From NCBI GenBank assembly GCA_963576565.1, contig OY755042.1, positions 8,518,372 to 8,582,371 of the forward strand: a stretch of 64,000 nt of DNA, in the 5' to 3' direction. Every line of letters starts with the position of its first letter. The first letter of the stretch is position 1. Below, one piece after another: positions 21,062 through 32,424 of this stretch. Both the position numbers and the translations under genes were made by a program. This DNA is from Aspidapion aeneum. Lineage: Eukaryota; Arthropoda; Insecta; Coleoptera; Brentidae. The notes beneath the pieces were generated by a model. It worked only from the letters and a program-made list of their open reading frames with translations, was not told where the DNA came from and made no database searches.

Positions 21062-22165
21062 TTCTCTGTATAATAAAAACTGCAGGGTATTCCGTTACAT
21101 CAAAAATAGGACACGCTGTACATCAAGTAACACAGAAAACAGTCTTACTTTCAATAAAAAAGATATTTTTTAATTTTTGTTTGCTTTAACAGTAATTACT
21201 GGAGCAACATTAACTCCCTCAGTTGATCTTCATCGCGGAAAATATAAAAAATATGATGGTTTTTTAAAAATTTGAAGTTTTATGAAGTCGGAAAAAAAAT
21301 ATGGACATTTTTATAAAATATGAAAGTGTTGTTGAGATCTCCGCTATATGTGATTCTCTTGCGAAAATCGCAGCCGAGATTTTTATTATTTTTTGTGTAT
21401 AAAACTAACATTCTCGGTATAATAAAAACTACAGGGTATGAAAAATGCTAATAACATCATTTATTCCCATTCAGTTCCATCAAAAATAGGACACGCTGTA
21501 CATCTAGTAACACAGGAAATAGTTTTTCTTTCAATAAAAAAGATACTTTTAAATTTGTGTTTGCTTCAACAGTAATCACTGAGCAACATTAGCTCCCTCA
21601 GTTGATCTTCATTGCGGAAAATATGAAAAATATGACGATTTTTTAAAAATAAGTAGTTTTATGAAGTCGGAAAAAAAATATGAACATTTTTATAAAATAT
21701 GAAAGTGTTGTTGAAATCCGTGCTATATTTGATTCTCTTACGAAAACCGCAGCCGAGATTTTTATTATTTTTGTGTATAAAACAAAAATTCTCGGTTTAA
21801 TAAAAACTATAGGGTATGGAAAAAGCTAATAACATTTATTCCCATTCAGTTCCATCAAAAATAGGACACGCTGTACATCCAGTAACACAGGAAACAGTTT
21901 TACTTTTAATAAAAAAGATACTTTTAAATTTTTGTTTGCTTCAACAGTAATCCCTGGAGCAACATTAGCCCCCTCAGTTGATCTTCATTGCGGAAAATAT
22001 GAAAAATATGACGGTTTTTAAAAAATATGAAGTTTTATGAAGTCGGAAAAAAAATATGAACATTTTTATAAAATATGAAAAAGTTAAGTTGAGATCCCTG
22101 CTATATGTGATTCCCTTACGAAAACTGCAGCCGAGTTTTTTATTATTTTTTGTGTATAAAACGAT
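21062..22165 (+). repeat. Tandem array, about 370-bp unit, three copies
   Basis: Units begin TTCTC(G/T)GT(A/T)TAATAAAAACT at about 21062, 21412 and 21790. Shared inner blocks are CATCAAAAATAGGACACGCT, CTCAGTTGATCTTCAT and AAACTGCAGCCGAG-like motifs. Copies are roughly 90 percent alike by eye, with small indels; the first lacks about 25 bases. No coding potential is apparent. Confidence 0.88.
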
Positions 22166-22284
22166 GCAATTTTTTTTATGAAACAACGGACCAAAAACAA
22201 AAATGGATAGTTAAAAAAGTCAGCCTTATTTTATCGAGCAAATATTTTAAACAAAACATATGTAAAGCGCTAAATCTACCTGAT

Positions 22285-22335
22285 TTACGTACAAATACGT
22301 AGCACAACATAAGCTTTCTATTTACTTGGACTACA
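22285..22335 (-). repeat. Solo MITE end (TAGCACAACATAAGCTTTCT)
   Basis: Related to the ends of the MITE at 12595-13014 and to 32188-32235. No partner end nearby. Confidence 0.5.
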
Positions 22336-22474
22336 ACAGGTACGGTCGGTGGTCGCATACGGCGAAAACTTTCACTTTGTCTCGGCGTTATCAAGCCTAA
22401 TTATGAAATTTATGATCGAATTTATTTATGCTGCAAAAATAATATCATACCAACAACGATACCATTTTACATCG

Positions 22475-22720
22475 ATTACCTAACCTGTTTAAGCTTTACT
22501 TACAAAATATTTTGTTTTACGTTTATTATTCTTTTCTCCCTTTTTGCCGCATTGCTCCTCTCACTTCTAAGCAAATCAAGGTTGGCAACCGTCCCGTTTT
22601 TTACGAGACTGTCCCGTATTTGTACTAAAAATCCCGCGCCCCGCCATGGGTTCATATGGGACGTTAAAAATCCCATATTTTCATGTAAAACTGCCCAATA
22701 ACCGGGCAGTCGTTTAACTA
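22475..22720 (+). repeat. Dispersed repeat, copies at 27413-27660 and 24580-24665
   Basis: CGATTACCTAACCTGTTTAA and TTTGCCGCATTGC(T/C)(T/C)CTCTCAC link this copy to 27413. From AAGCAAATC onward this copy diverges to GTTGGCAACCGTCCCG and TCCCGTATTT motifs, whereas 24580 and 27525 continue with GTCTATATAAAC(G/T)AGCGTTGCC. Confidence 0.65.
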
Positions 22721-23951
22721 TATCGACGAAAATCCTGATCTAATTCAAAAGGCTAAAAGCCAAAATAGCTTTTTTATACGACTGTCTTGTAAAAGGGGGT
22801 TTTGCGCACGGAGAACACGATCTGAAAATGGCATTTTGCGCATGCTGTGTGCAAAACGTTTTGCACACGCTTATGTCATTTTTGCGCACGCCTATGTCAT
22901 TTCTGCATACGGGTCTCCCGTCATTGTGATTTTTGTTGTTGTCACCCATCAATATAAGTTGGCTTAGTTCCGTAGCAACCGTCACTGCTCATATGTTTTG
23001 TTGATTAGATACGTCAAAAAATTGTTGAATTTTTAAAGTTTTGTTGTAAAAATGTCGGAAATAAAAACAAGTTAAATTGAAATTTGATTTTTCTTTCTTT
23101 ATTAGCAGTCATATAAAAAATATTGTAAAAAACTCGTTTGAAAACCTCTTTGCACACTCCCTCGACTTGTAGACCTCGCCTTCGGCTCGGTCTACCAAAC
23201 TGTCTCGATCGTATGCAAAGAGTCGTTTTCAAACCTTGTTGTTTAAGTAACTATTTTAAATCTCTTAACCATATTTTTGCAGTTTTGTTTAGTTTTTTAT
23301 CCTTGATGGGATAATTTGTCTGAGTCTTTTTTAAAACTTATTTTACAACAAAATTATTTATTAAATTTTTTATGGTATTTGTCTGTGAACTAACTAACTA
23401 AGTCACCTTAGTAAAACTTTATACAGAAAGTCATTTAAATGATGCACCAAACTTTCAGAAATGGTGAGGATGATCAAAAGTTTATAAAACTTTTTACAAA
23501 AGTTTTTTGTTTCGACATTATATTTGTAAAGATTGAAGAAAAACTGTAAATTTTAAAAATGACAAATAATTTTGTGATTCACTATCATCAAAAAAATGAT
23601 CTATTACTTTTTTTTCAAAAAATTATAGGTCTAAGTTAAGGAGATAGAGTGTAACCATATCTGTACAAAAGTGAACTTTTACATTATTTAGGAATTAATT
23701 TTTTAATAAGCTATCAAATTTATTTTAAAAAATAGATACATTTTTGTACATATCTAAATGCCTCTTGATAATAATTTTTTATTTTTTGTAAAATAATTTT
23801 AACTTAATTATTACTTTTAATTTAATAAATAACTTAACAATATTTCTATTGTCTGTTTTTTTAAGGAAGTTATAATGAAAAATCCAAAAAAAATTGTTAA
23901 CTTTGACACTGTATCTAAAAAACAAAGAGGTTTGATGCAACTCACCATCTC
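22721..23951. other. Unassigned stretch with TTTTGCGCACG motifs
   Basis: Bases 22790-22920 contain repeated TTTTGCGCACG and GCACACGC motifs and a perfect 22-base palindrome centred on AACGTT at 22850-22871. Further on there are only AT-rich sequence and a short GC block (23155-23225, TCGACTTGTAGACCTCGCC). No gene recognised. Confidence 0.4.
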
Positions 23952-23955
23952 TTAA

Positions 23956-24261
23956 GGCCGCTTGACAAGGTGCATGACCCGCTGCAAATATTTGCAAGCA
24001 AAAAATTTCGGTCAAATTGTTGCCTGCAAAAAATCTTCTTTTCGTTTGACATTGTGCATGGCCATGCATTGATTCCCCAGAATCTAGGTAAAAATTCCCC
24101 AGTTTGCATGCAAGTACAGTTTGCATGCAAAAAAATGGCACTGGACCGATAAAAATGGATTGCCTGCAACAATCAGCTGGATTTGTACTGCGCATGCACC
24201 TGGGCAAAATTTCATGCATTTTCCTGCAAATTTTATTGTCATGTACCATGTCAAGGGGCCT
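23956..24261. mobile_element. 306-bp MITE with TTAA target site
   Basis: TTAA flanks both sides (23952-23955, 24262-24265). The ends are GGCCGCTTGACAAGGTGCAT and, on the other strand, AGGCCCCTTGACATGGTACA, an inverted repeat of about 25 bases. Strict TTAA targeting is typical of piggyBac and Kolobok elements. The interior is rich in TTGCATGCAA motifs. The long minus-strand frame over it (from 24249) lacks any family and is judged accidental. Confidence 0.8.
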
Positions 24262-24265
24262 TTAA

Positions 24266-25046
24266 GGTTTGGTGCATCATTTAAATTACACCCTGTATAG
24301 CGAATAATTTTCGGAAAAAATGCAACACTGGTGCACCACTAGTGCAATTTTTGTGTTCCTGGGAAAACTAATGCAACTTTTTGTATTCTATTAAGCAAGT
24401 GACAAACTCACTGTTACACTTATTTTGGCACGGGCTCGCCGAACTCGTGTTGCTATAGTGCACTGTCAGTCAGTCAGGGCACTAAGGCAATTTTTTGACA
24501 GAACCAAAACAGTGTCAGTTGGCCACGAGTGGCATACTAGAGATACCCGTGTTTAAACATTCAAAAGTTAACAACCCTGAAGCAAATCGTCTATATAAAC
24601 GAGCGTTGCCAACAATTTTTGTGGAAAATTTCCTGTACGTGATATGAAATTTCCCTAGATATCATGCAATCACAACGATACCATAAACTTTGAGCTGCCA
24701 ATCGGTAATTATCGTTCCAAATTGGGAAAACCCAAACGCGTTCGAGTGGTCATGGTTCTGTTTGGTTCAACTATATGACGTCATCGATGACATCGAAAAA
24801 CGTCATTGGTTTGAACCGAAATTTACCCAGGTCCGGAGCTGTTTTCAAATCTTGGGTATCCCACCTTTCCTAAGTATTTTAAGCTTGTGCAGGCTATTTA
24901 TTATTTGTTTAAGTATTTATTATTTTTGGAAATAGACGATGTGCTGGGCTTTATATTCGAGTGTTTAAAAGAAGATCAACATCATGAGATATCAGGTCTC
25001 AATCAACTACTTAATAACAAACTTGCTCGTAGAAGCAGACAGCTTG
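24266..25046. other. Unassigned stretch with a short dispersed repeat
   Basis: Bases 24580-24665 match the GTCTATATAAAC...GCGTTGCC...ATGAAATTTCCCTAGAT block at 27525-27600. A CAGTCAGTCAG microsatellite lies at 24466. No gene recognised in the frames at 24690-25126. Confidence 0.4.
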
Positions 25047-26625
25047 GAGCTAGCATAAGCAACTACGGCCAATGGAATGACGGTAACAATTTTTTTCTAG
25101 GCCTTCTAGTTTTTTTGAAACCATAGCCAACTTTGTTATTTCTTATGACCGCCATATTGGATTTATATTTCAATAAATAGAGCATAAAAGGAGCTTTTCA
25201 ACCGTTCTTTCAATCTTTGGATGATCTTTTTCACTTAGTTGGCTGTGAAACAAATGCCGTAGTTGTGTTTGTTGTCATAGCTACGTAACTACCTTTCAAA
25301 CTTTTTCATTTATTTGATTTATATGTAAATCTTTAAGGCCCTTATTTTTTAATTTTTCTCTGGCTAAGAAATAATACGATTTCCTAAAATCTATTTTTAT
25401 TTCTGAAACAAAAGTTTGCATTTATTATTTAATTTAAAATAAAACTAAAAACCGATAACAAAGCATTGAATTAAGTAAGCAAATGTACTAAAATTCTACC
25501 GTTGTTATTCATGCAAATCCTGCATTCATGAATTAGAGACATGCATGCATCTTTAACCATTTGTTTTTCTATCGTATTATGAGTAGTAGAATAAACATTA
25601 TCCTTTAAGTATCCTTAAATACAAAAATCAAGAAGCGTAAGGTCCGACGAACGTGCAGGCCAGGCAACTGGACCTCGATTTCCGATCCAGTTATTTCCTT
25701 GTTGCTGATATAAATAGTCAGTTATGATTCTTGCATTATGTGGAGGTGCTCCAACTGGAACCACATGTTTGCTACATCTTGAAGGGACAAATTTTCTAAA
25801 TATTGGTCAACGTAATTTTGTAGAATTTCTAGATATCGAGGTGCCGTCAAATTATTATGAAAAATGTTAAATAGTATGTGTCTGTGTATGACTCCTAGTC
25901 ATACATTCAAACTCCGCCTAACTTGATGGTGCATCTCACGATTTAAGAACGGATTTTCATCGGCCCAGTACACGTAGTTATGTCTGTTAAACAACCCGCA
26001 GTTTGTAAACCAGCTTTCATCGGCCCACAAAACCTTAAGCGTAAATTGAGGGTTTTCTTGTGATTTTTGTATAAACCAATTGCAAAACAAGGTTCTTCTT
26101 TCTAAGTCACCATCTTTCTTTGTGCAGTTGATTTGGGTACTTCAACATTATTTTTCAGTTCACAAAGGGAGATGCGAGGATTGTCAACGATCAGAGTTTC
26201 AATATTTTCATCAGGTTGTCGATTACGATTTTGTTTTTTAAAGGAACCATATTCAATTAAATTATTTCTAAGTATTCTGAAGATTGACAAACCTGGTTAT
26301 CGTCTTTCTGGATATCTCTGAAAGTACATATCTCGAGCTCTTCCAGCATTCTTATTACACAAAATATAATATTCATACATATCTACTTTCTCCAAATTTG
26401 GAAACCTTTCCATGTTAAATTTTATTGATAATTTGACTCAAAAAAAATCTTAAGTAATTTAGAAACTTTAAAACTCCAACAGATAAATCAAATAAATGAC
26501 AAAGTGTGGACAGATGGTTACGTAGGTATGACAACTACGGCCTTTGTTTCACAGCCAACCAAGTGAAAAACCGTTTTTTAAACAAATTCACATTTTCGGT
26601 CATTCAAAGATAGATAGACGGTCTA
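25047..26625 (-). mobile_element. Mariner-like transposon, copy 1 (outer ends lost)
   Basis: Inverted repeats face each other: about 25228-25320 (TTTTTCACTTAGTTGGCTGT, GAAACAAATGCCGTAG) and about 26480-26575 in reverse complement. Left of this, 25047-25205 matches the outer inverted repeat of copy 2 (AGCAACTACGGCCAAT, GCCATATTGGATTTATA). The outermost left end and the outer right repeat are missing, so the copy is truncated on both sides. It contains a dead transposase. Confidence 0.8.
25540..26413 (-). pseudogene. Mariner-like transposase, copy 1 (dead)
   Basis: The minus-strand start at 26413 gives MERFPN, then YILCNKNAGRARDMYFQRYP, an N-terminal helix-turn-helix domain of the DUF4817 type. 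It is followed by RQPDENIETLIVDNPRISL and, after a shift, FTLKVLWADESWFTNCG with the first catalytic Asp. Near the end GPVAWPARSSDLTLLDF holds the third catalytic position. Compared with copy 2 it lacks part of the linker after STAQR, and stops or shifts break it several times. Confidence 0.75.
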
Positions 26626-26940
26626 GTGTGTTTCTTTTTATGTGTAATCGATTTTTTCATTGATCGATATGTATAGCAGTTTATTTTCGCCTGCTCTTGT
26701 TCTTGTTTCTCTCGTATCTCGGTAGATGGCGCTTCTTGCGAGAGTTTTCTCACTATTTACATAGGATTAGAGACAAAATCGTCTAATTAACTTTGCAAGT
26801 GTAATAAATAAACAAAATAAATAAAGAGTGTCGCATTGACCAAGCAGTGTTCTGAGGAGTCCCATAAGGACGAAACAATTAACTGTCAACACTTATTACG
26901 TGACCATTAAATCTTGGACCCCCGTGAGGTTTAGCTTTCA
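26625..26940 (+). mobile_element. RTE-like LINE 5' leader fragment
   Basis: Matches 54262-54525 in order: TGATCGAT, GTATAGCAGTTT, TCTCTCGTA, GTAGATGGCGCT, GACCAAGCAGTGTT, AGTCCCATAAGGACGAAA and TCTTGGACCCCCG. It ends abruptly before the endonuclease gene. It directly adjoins the right edge of mariner-like copy 1. Confidence 0.7.
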
Positions 26941-27029
26941 AGCTACCCACGGAAAAATAAGAGAGAAACAAAAACTCCTTTTTTACCCGATTAGCCACGA
27001 AACTTGTTTGATTTTTAAATTCTCGGGTA

Positions 27030-27239
27030 CTAAATTTTACGTTTATTATAGTTTATAACCCATTTTTCAGATGTCGTTATTTTGGGGTTCATTTCTCTAT
27101 CATTTAGCAGCTTTGCTGCCATGAGCAAACAATCATTTTTATCTAAAAAATTTCTCTCGAGAAGCTCAACATCTACCTCACTTTCAAAGAAAGAATACAA
27201 TAAAATAAAAAGTTCGTTTTCCATAGTAAAACTTTCCAA
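27030..27239 (-). pseudogene. Possible Harbinger-type transposase N-terminus (weak)
   Basis: A 69-residue frame begins MESFTMENELFILLYSFFES and ends EKWVINYNKRKI. An acidic, leucine-rich start followed by a (W)V-x-x-x-N-x-R-R-like ending resembles the N-terminus of PIF/Harbinger (HARBI1-like) proteins. No downstream catalytic region is visible and the match is short. It could be a chance frame. Confidence 0.2.
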
Positions 27240-27412
27240 AAACCAACCGGAAAAAAATCTTTCAATAAATTTTCAAATAAGTAGTTAGAATTTCTACCAA
27301 GTTCGTTTTAGTAGTCCGGTCTGGTTGTTAGTGACACCTGATGTCAAGGTTATCCAGAAAAAACCAAACGTTGAACCGCGGTTCGAAACGATTGACCGCT
27401 CAAATTTGTTTT

Positions 27413-27660
27413 ATTTTAAATCGATTACCTAACCTGTTTAAGCTTTAGTTTCAAAATATTTTGATTACGTTTATTAAACTTTTTCCCTTTTGCCGCATTG
27501 CTTCTCTCACCTCTAAGCAAATCGTCTATATAAACTAGCGTTGCCATCAATTTTTGTGAGAAAATTCCTGTACGTGCTATGAAATTTCCCTAGATTTCCC
27601 TAAATTTAAAAATCGGCGGTCCTGGGTGGGTAAAGTAAATTTTTGCGGGTGCCACATCTA
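27413..27660 (+). repeat. Dispersed repeat, second copy (see 22475-22720)
   Basis: Combines the blocks found separately at 22475 and 24580, showing that those are parts of one longer repeat. It continues to about 27600 with a doubled AATTTCCCTA motif. Confidence 0.65.
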
Positions 27661-27775
27661 CAATAAAATTTTTTGGGCTTTCGAACCAAAATATTTGATT
27701 TAAATTTTTTTATAAAAAAAAACTTTTTATTAAATTATTATATATATATTTATCGGTTTCACAACGTTCTTCTAC

Positions 27776-28800
27776 GTCTTCCGATACCACAGATATACTC
27801 TATAATTGTCACATATATCTTTCCTTCCCTTTTTGTGTATTGTGGATATATATGACGTTTTTCACTCAGTTGGTACTACAGTTCCATTTAAATATTTTTG
27901 GAAAAGATTCCGTAATCTCCAAAACAGTTCTTCAGTGCCATATTTAATAAGTTCGGCTGGGATATTTCCGAGTCCGGCAGATTTACCGCTTTGTAAGGTT
28001 GTGCACACGTTTTTGACCTCAGAGATTGTGAGGGGTACTGGAGATCCCATCGTTCTAATTATATTGTCTCTTGCGTCTTCCTTGAATTCTGCTCTATCTT
28101 CAGTTAAAAGTTTTTTAAAATACTCATTCCATTCTTTGTCTGGTATTGGTGAAATGATATCTCTGCATGTTTCTTTTTTAATCGATCTTATAGTTTTCCG
28201 CTTTCGGTACTTCTCCTACCTCCTAAGTAAAAATCTATTTTCTGGCACTTTTGCGTCCACGAATGATTTTTCTTATCACTGATCATTCTTCTCACCTTTG
28301 ATTGCGCGGTTTTGTATTCTTGACTGCTTCTATCTGTCTTTTGGGATAAGTAGGTGTGATATATTTTCCTTTTTTCCTCTATTTCTCTTTCAATCTCAGC
28401 ATCCCACCAGTATGGTTTTCTTCTTTTAGAAGTTTCTTCCACTAATCCTAGTGCTTCTTTTGCAGCTTGGTGGATGCTTAATGTAATACATTCGTATTCC
28501 TCATCTGGGGGTTCACCTGAACTTGTATTAAGTTTTTCGTTCAGTCTCTTTTTGTATAAGTTTTTTACGCTGTCATGTTCTAGGCTTAGTAGATTATATT
28601 TACAGTGATCAATTTCTTCAATCACTGTATCATCAAGATATTGTTGATGCAGGCTTCGGCCTTGATAAGGAAAGAGAATTTTGGACTCCAGAAAATAGTG
28701 ACACTTCCGCATGTTGATCCACGCTTTGTTCTGACATCTTGTACAGTACAAATTTTACGTTTTGAGAAAAAGAGTTTAAAGAGAGTAAGAGACGTTGCAA
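27776..28800 (-). pseudogene. RTE-like LINE, endonuclease tail to RT motif region
   Basis: Read on the minus strand from about 28800: VQDVRTKRGSTCGS (end of the endonuclease, with a small deletion in its SDH site), then HDSVKNLYKKRLNEKL and SKRRKPYWWDAEIEREI, the linker typical of RTE-like polyproteins. It continues with IDFYLGGRRST, a one-base shift near 28190, then PIPDKEWNEYFKKLL, LQSGKSAGLGNIPAELIKYG and VPTE, a stop in place of Trp, KTSYISTIHKKG and DNYR: reverse transcriptase motifs 1-2. It is truncated at both ends, with at least two shifts and one stop. Confidence 0.82.
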
Positions 28801-29734
28801 CACTTAAAATAAATTTTATCTTAAATGAAGACAAACTTCGATTCTTTGTTTGAAGGTACAGATCAACGCTTTACTCTAAACTATAGGCATATGCCGGAAT
28901 AGGTTTTTGTTGTGTACCATGATCTGTTGATCTGTACGTGGTCTTAGTACGAACCTATTCCAAGTCTAATTTCTTTTTAGTGTTACCAACTGCAGGGAGT
29001 TTTTTAAATATTCAGACTCCTAAGTCATAAAGACGTCACTTCTGTTCTGTTTAACAATTGTACCAAATACGTCATGTTAATTAGAGTTTTAAGGACTTCT
29101 AAGAATAATATCATTTTGGTTTGTATTTTGACCGTTCTAAATAAGTCATTTATTTACACGTCCGTTTAGAGGCATCATAGGTCCGCCTTTGACATTTAAA
29201 AGACGTCATCTTGCTATTTGGGCTGCTTTATAGCCCTTTATACTAAGTTTGGATCATTAAAAATTATAAAGTATTTGTAGGTGTTCACTGAAAGCATATT
29301 TGTTTTCTTTTTTTTTATGGGGTTAGGAGCTTTTTCTGCCTTTCACAAATAAGGAATATTAAATTAATTGGGCTCTTTCGAAGGTTCTTTAATCTATTCT
29401 TGCAAAAAAACCCTTTGAAAGCGGAAAGATAAAAGTTTGGGTATTCCCCAATATATTTGCTGAATTTCATGTATGAATTTCGCCCATCAAACTTAAATGA
29501 TTCGGATTCTAAAAAGTTTTAAAAACTACATTTATATTAATGAGGTCGTTCCTCATTAATTTGTACAGTGAAATAAAAACAAGTTTGTTAATGTGGGAAA
29601 TATTTTTGACTTTTTATCTTTCTCCAACTAATAATAAGCTTCATATATTTCTCTCCAAAAAAGTAATCTATTTCAAACAAAAGTTTTCCATTTACAATAA
29701 GGTTAAAAATAGTTTCCAAAATTGATGGGTTATG
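28801..29734. other. Unassigned stretch
   Basis: AT-rich. At about 28855-28985 the motifs GTACAGATCAACG and CTGTTGATCTGTACG, and GGAATAGGTTT and AACCTATTCC, form loose inverted pairs, perhaps a degraded foldback. No gene recognised. Confidence 0.4.
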
Positions 29735-30224
29735 TGAACACCTTTTTTTAAAGACTAAACACAGTATGAGAAAAGTAAAAAATGTGTCTTTTTTTTCATT
29801 GAAAGTATTAGCCCAGTTAATAAACTACAATGAACACCGTTTTTTAAAGTTATTTTGACAGTATGAAAAAAAGTAAAATCATAACAAAAACATTTCATGT
29901 ATCCTTTATGTTCAATTTAGCACTGTGCCTAAGAGTCATTTACAGCCGTAATAGCCAAGTTTAAAAAAATATTTCCAAACTCGTAAGAACCTTTCATTTT
30001 AAAATTTGGATTGGAGAACTTGGCTTTACTTTTATCTCAATTCTTTTTACGGAATGCCATTTTCGCGTACTTGGCCTTTTTTTACATGAAATGTTTTTGT
30101 TATGATTTCACTTCTTTTTTAAAGGAATTGGATAATACTTAATTTTTAAAGTAGTAAAATATGCGGAATATTGTTCAAAACTTTTGCAATGCCTTACTTA
30201 AATTTTTGAGGATTTGTAATTTTT
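29735..30224. repeat. Flank of the 142-bp array with a block repeated at 31680
   Basis: A block containing TTTTCATTGAAAGTATTAGC and CCAGTTAATAAACTACAATG (29795-29835) recurs on the far side of the array at 31690-31735. GTGAACACC...TTTTTTAAAG occurs twice (29735, 29832). The two flanking copies suggest that the array lies inside one repeated unit or duplication. Confidence 0.6.
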
Positions 30225-31430
30225 TTCCATGGTTTTATCGTAGTTCCTATTAGCCTTCCAAAGCTCAGCTCTCTAGCGTTTCTGAAAGTGCACAATGTTA
30301 CTTTTACATAACTTTACATGTATAGGGGAGGAGAGTAAATGAAAATAGTGGACTTTTAAAATTTTTCTTCATAATTTCTATTAGCATTCCAATGCTCAGC
30401 TCTCTAGCGTTTCTGGAAGTGGGCAATGTTAGTTTTATATAAATTTACATTTATAGGAGAGGAAAATAAATTAAAATTTTTATGTTTTTAAAATTTGTCC
30501 TATAGTTTTATCATAGTTCCTATCAGTCTTGCAATGCTCAGCTCTCTAGCGTTTCTGGAAGTGGGTAAAGTTACTTTTACATAACTTTACATTTATAGGG
30601 GAGGAGAGTAAATGAAAATATTGGACTTTTTAAATTTTTCCCGTGGTTTTATCATAATTTCTATCAGCATTCCAATGCTCAGCTCTCTAGCGTTTCTGGA
30701 AGTGTGCAATGTTAGTTTTATATAAATTTACATTTATAGGAGAGGGAAGTAAATTAAAATGTTGGTGTTTTAAAATTTTTTCATATAAATAGTTTTATCA
30801 TATTGTCTTTCAGTCTTAAAAAGTTCAGCTCTCTAGCCTGTCTGGAAGTGGGCAGTGTTACTTTTACATAACTTTACATATAGGGGAAGGAAGTAAATTA
30901 GAATTTTGGGGTGTTTTAATTTTTTTCTATAACTTTATCATAGTTACCATCGGTCTTCCAAAGCTCAGCTCTCTAGCATGTCTGGAAGTAGGCAATGTTA
31001 CTTTTACTTAATTTTACATTTATAGGGGAGGGAAGTAAATTAGAATTTTGGGGTATTTTAATTTTTTCCTATAGTTTTATCATAGTTCCTATCAGTCTAC
31101 CAAAGCTCAACTCTCTAGCATTTCTGGAAGTGGGCAATGCTACTTTAACATAACTTTAAATGTATAAGGGAGGGGAGTAAATTAAAATTTTGGGGTTTTT
31201 TGATTTTTTCCTATAGTTTTATCATAGTTCCTATCAGTCTGCCAAAGCTCAACTCTCTAGCATTTCTGGAAGTGGGCGATGCTACTTTTATATAACTTTA
31301 AATGTATAGTGTGTGTATAGTAAATTAAAATATTGGGGTTTTTTGATTTTTCCCGGGGGTTTGGTCATAATTTCTATCAGTCTGCCAAATTTCAGCTTTG
31401 TAGCATGTCTGGAAGTACAGTAGAATATTG
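30225..31430 (+). repeat. Satellite-like array, about 142-bp unit, nine copies
   Basis: The block CAGCTCTCTAGC (or a one-base variant) occurs at 30266, 30396, 30539, 30680, 30826, 30966, 31108, 31250 and 31393, spaced 130-146 bases. Each unit also has CTGGAAGTGGGCAATGTTA, ACATAACTTTACAT and a GGGGAGGAGAGTAAAT-like block. The last unit is the most diverged. No coding potential. Confidence 0.92.
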
Positions 31431-32424
31431 ATGATCTATACATGAGTGAGTGAGTGAGTGGCAATTTCGACGTTTTTTGAAATTTCGTAACTACTTTACT
31501 GCTTTATGGAATGAAACTTGGAGGGGTTGTTAACTCCATGGAGATCTACGACTGTGCAAAGTTTGAGATTCGTAGCTCATTCCGAAGTAGCGTTTTAGGT
31601 AGGTCAAATACCGGCTGAAATGTTTCCAGAAAAGATGGTTACGGCGCGCGAACTTGGCGAGGCACTGCCGTGCCCTCAGAAATGTGTATTTTTTTTCATT
31701 GAAAGAATTAGCCCAGTTAATAAACTACAATGATAAAGTGCTAAAAATATGGACATGAACCTATCAATAAGACAGATAAAAGTCCGAAAAGCAAAAAGAT
31801 TTTAGTGGACACACAAAATGACCTCAAAAATGAGTAGGTAGGTATGATAAATGCACCACTAAAAGTAGGTACTAAAGATTTAACGAGAAATTTTTGCCAA
31901 CGTAGACTGTTATTAACGTAAATGAAATTTAGGTAATTATGCAGTGGTTATATGGTTTTCTTTTATTAAAATTTTTTATGAAAAAATCTTTTTAAGACAG
32001 AGGAATACAAAACTGCCTGTGCAAAAAAGATGTTCGCGAACTTCTTCAACAAGGAAGTAACTTTTTTTAAACAAATTGTTTATCTTGACGTCCGATTTTT
32101 TTGTTTATTTCCTCGTCTTCTTCTACGTTATTGATTTAAACTAAAATTTTAAACGAAACGTAAAGCGATAAATCGGACGTCATCATGCAGTTTTACGTAA
32201 AAATATGTAGCACAACTTAAGCTTTCTATTTACTTGAAGCATAACTTAAACTTACATATCTCACAAACGAAAGCAGCTGCTAGTAACGTAGTTTTCACAA
32301 ATTGATCCAAAATTTCATTTAAAAAAAAATAAAATTATCTAAAAAAAATAGTTTATTCAATAAGTAAATGTTTAATATGTTTTACGTTAAAGCTGTACAT
32401 TAGCAGCGGAGTCAATGGGCATTT
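31431..32424. other. Unassigned stretch with a MITE end
   Basis: GAGTGAGTGAGTG microsatellite at 31446. Bases 32188-32235 match the MITE end family (see 12595-13014). Otherwise AT-rich with no gene. Confidence 0.4.

Noticed and set aside
22850..22871. Perfect 22-base palindrome as an operator site
   Set aside because: No gene is nearby and similar TTTTGCGCACG motifs are scattered around it; it is likely part of a degraded repeat.
23779..24249. 156-codon minus-strand frame with many Cys residues
   Set aside because: It starts inside the TTAA-flanked MITE and runs into AT-rich DNA; no domain, no homologue recognised, and the Cys content comes from TGCATGCA motifs.
27806..28282. 158-codon plus-strand frame
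   Set aside because: It is the antisense of the RTE-like LINE reverse transcriptase, whose motifs are clear on the minus strand.
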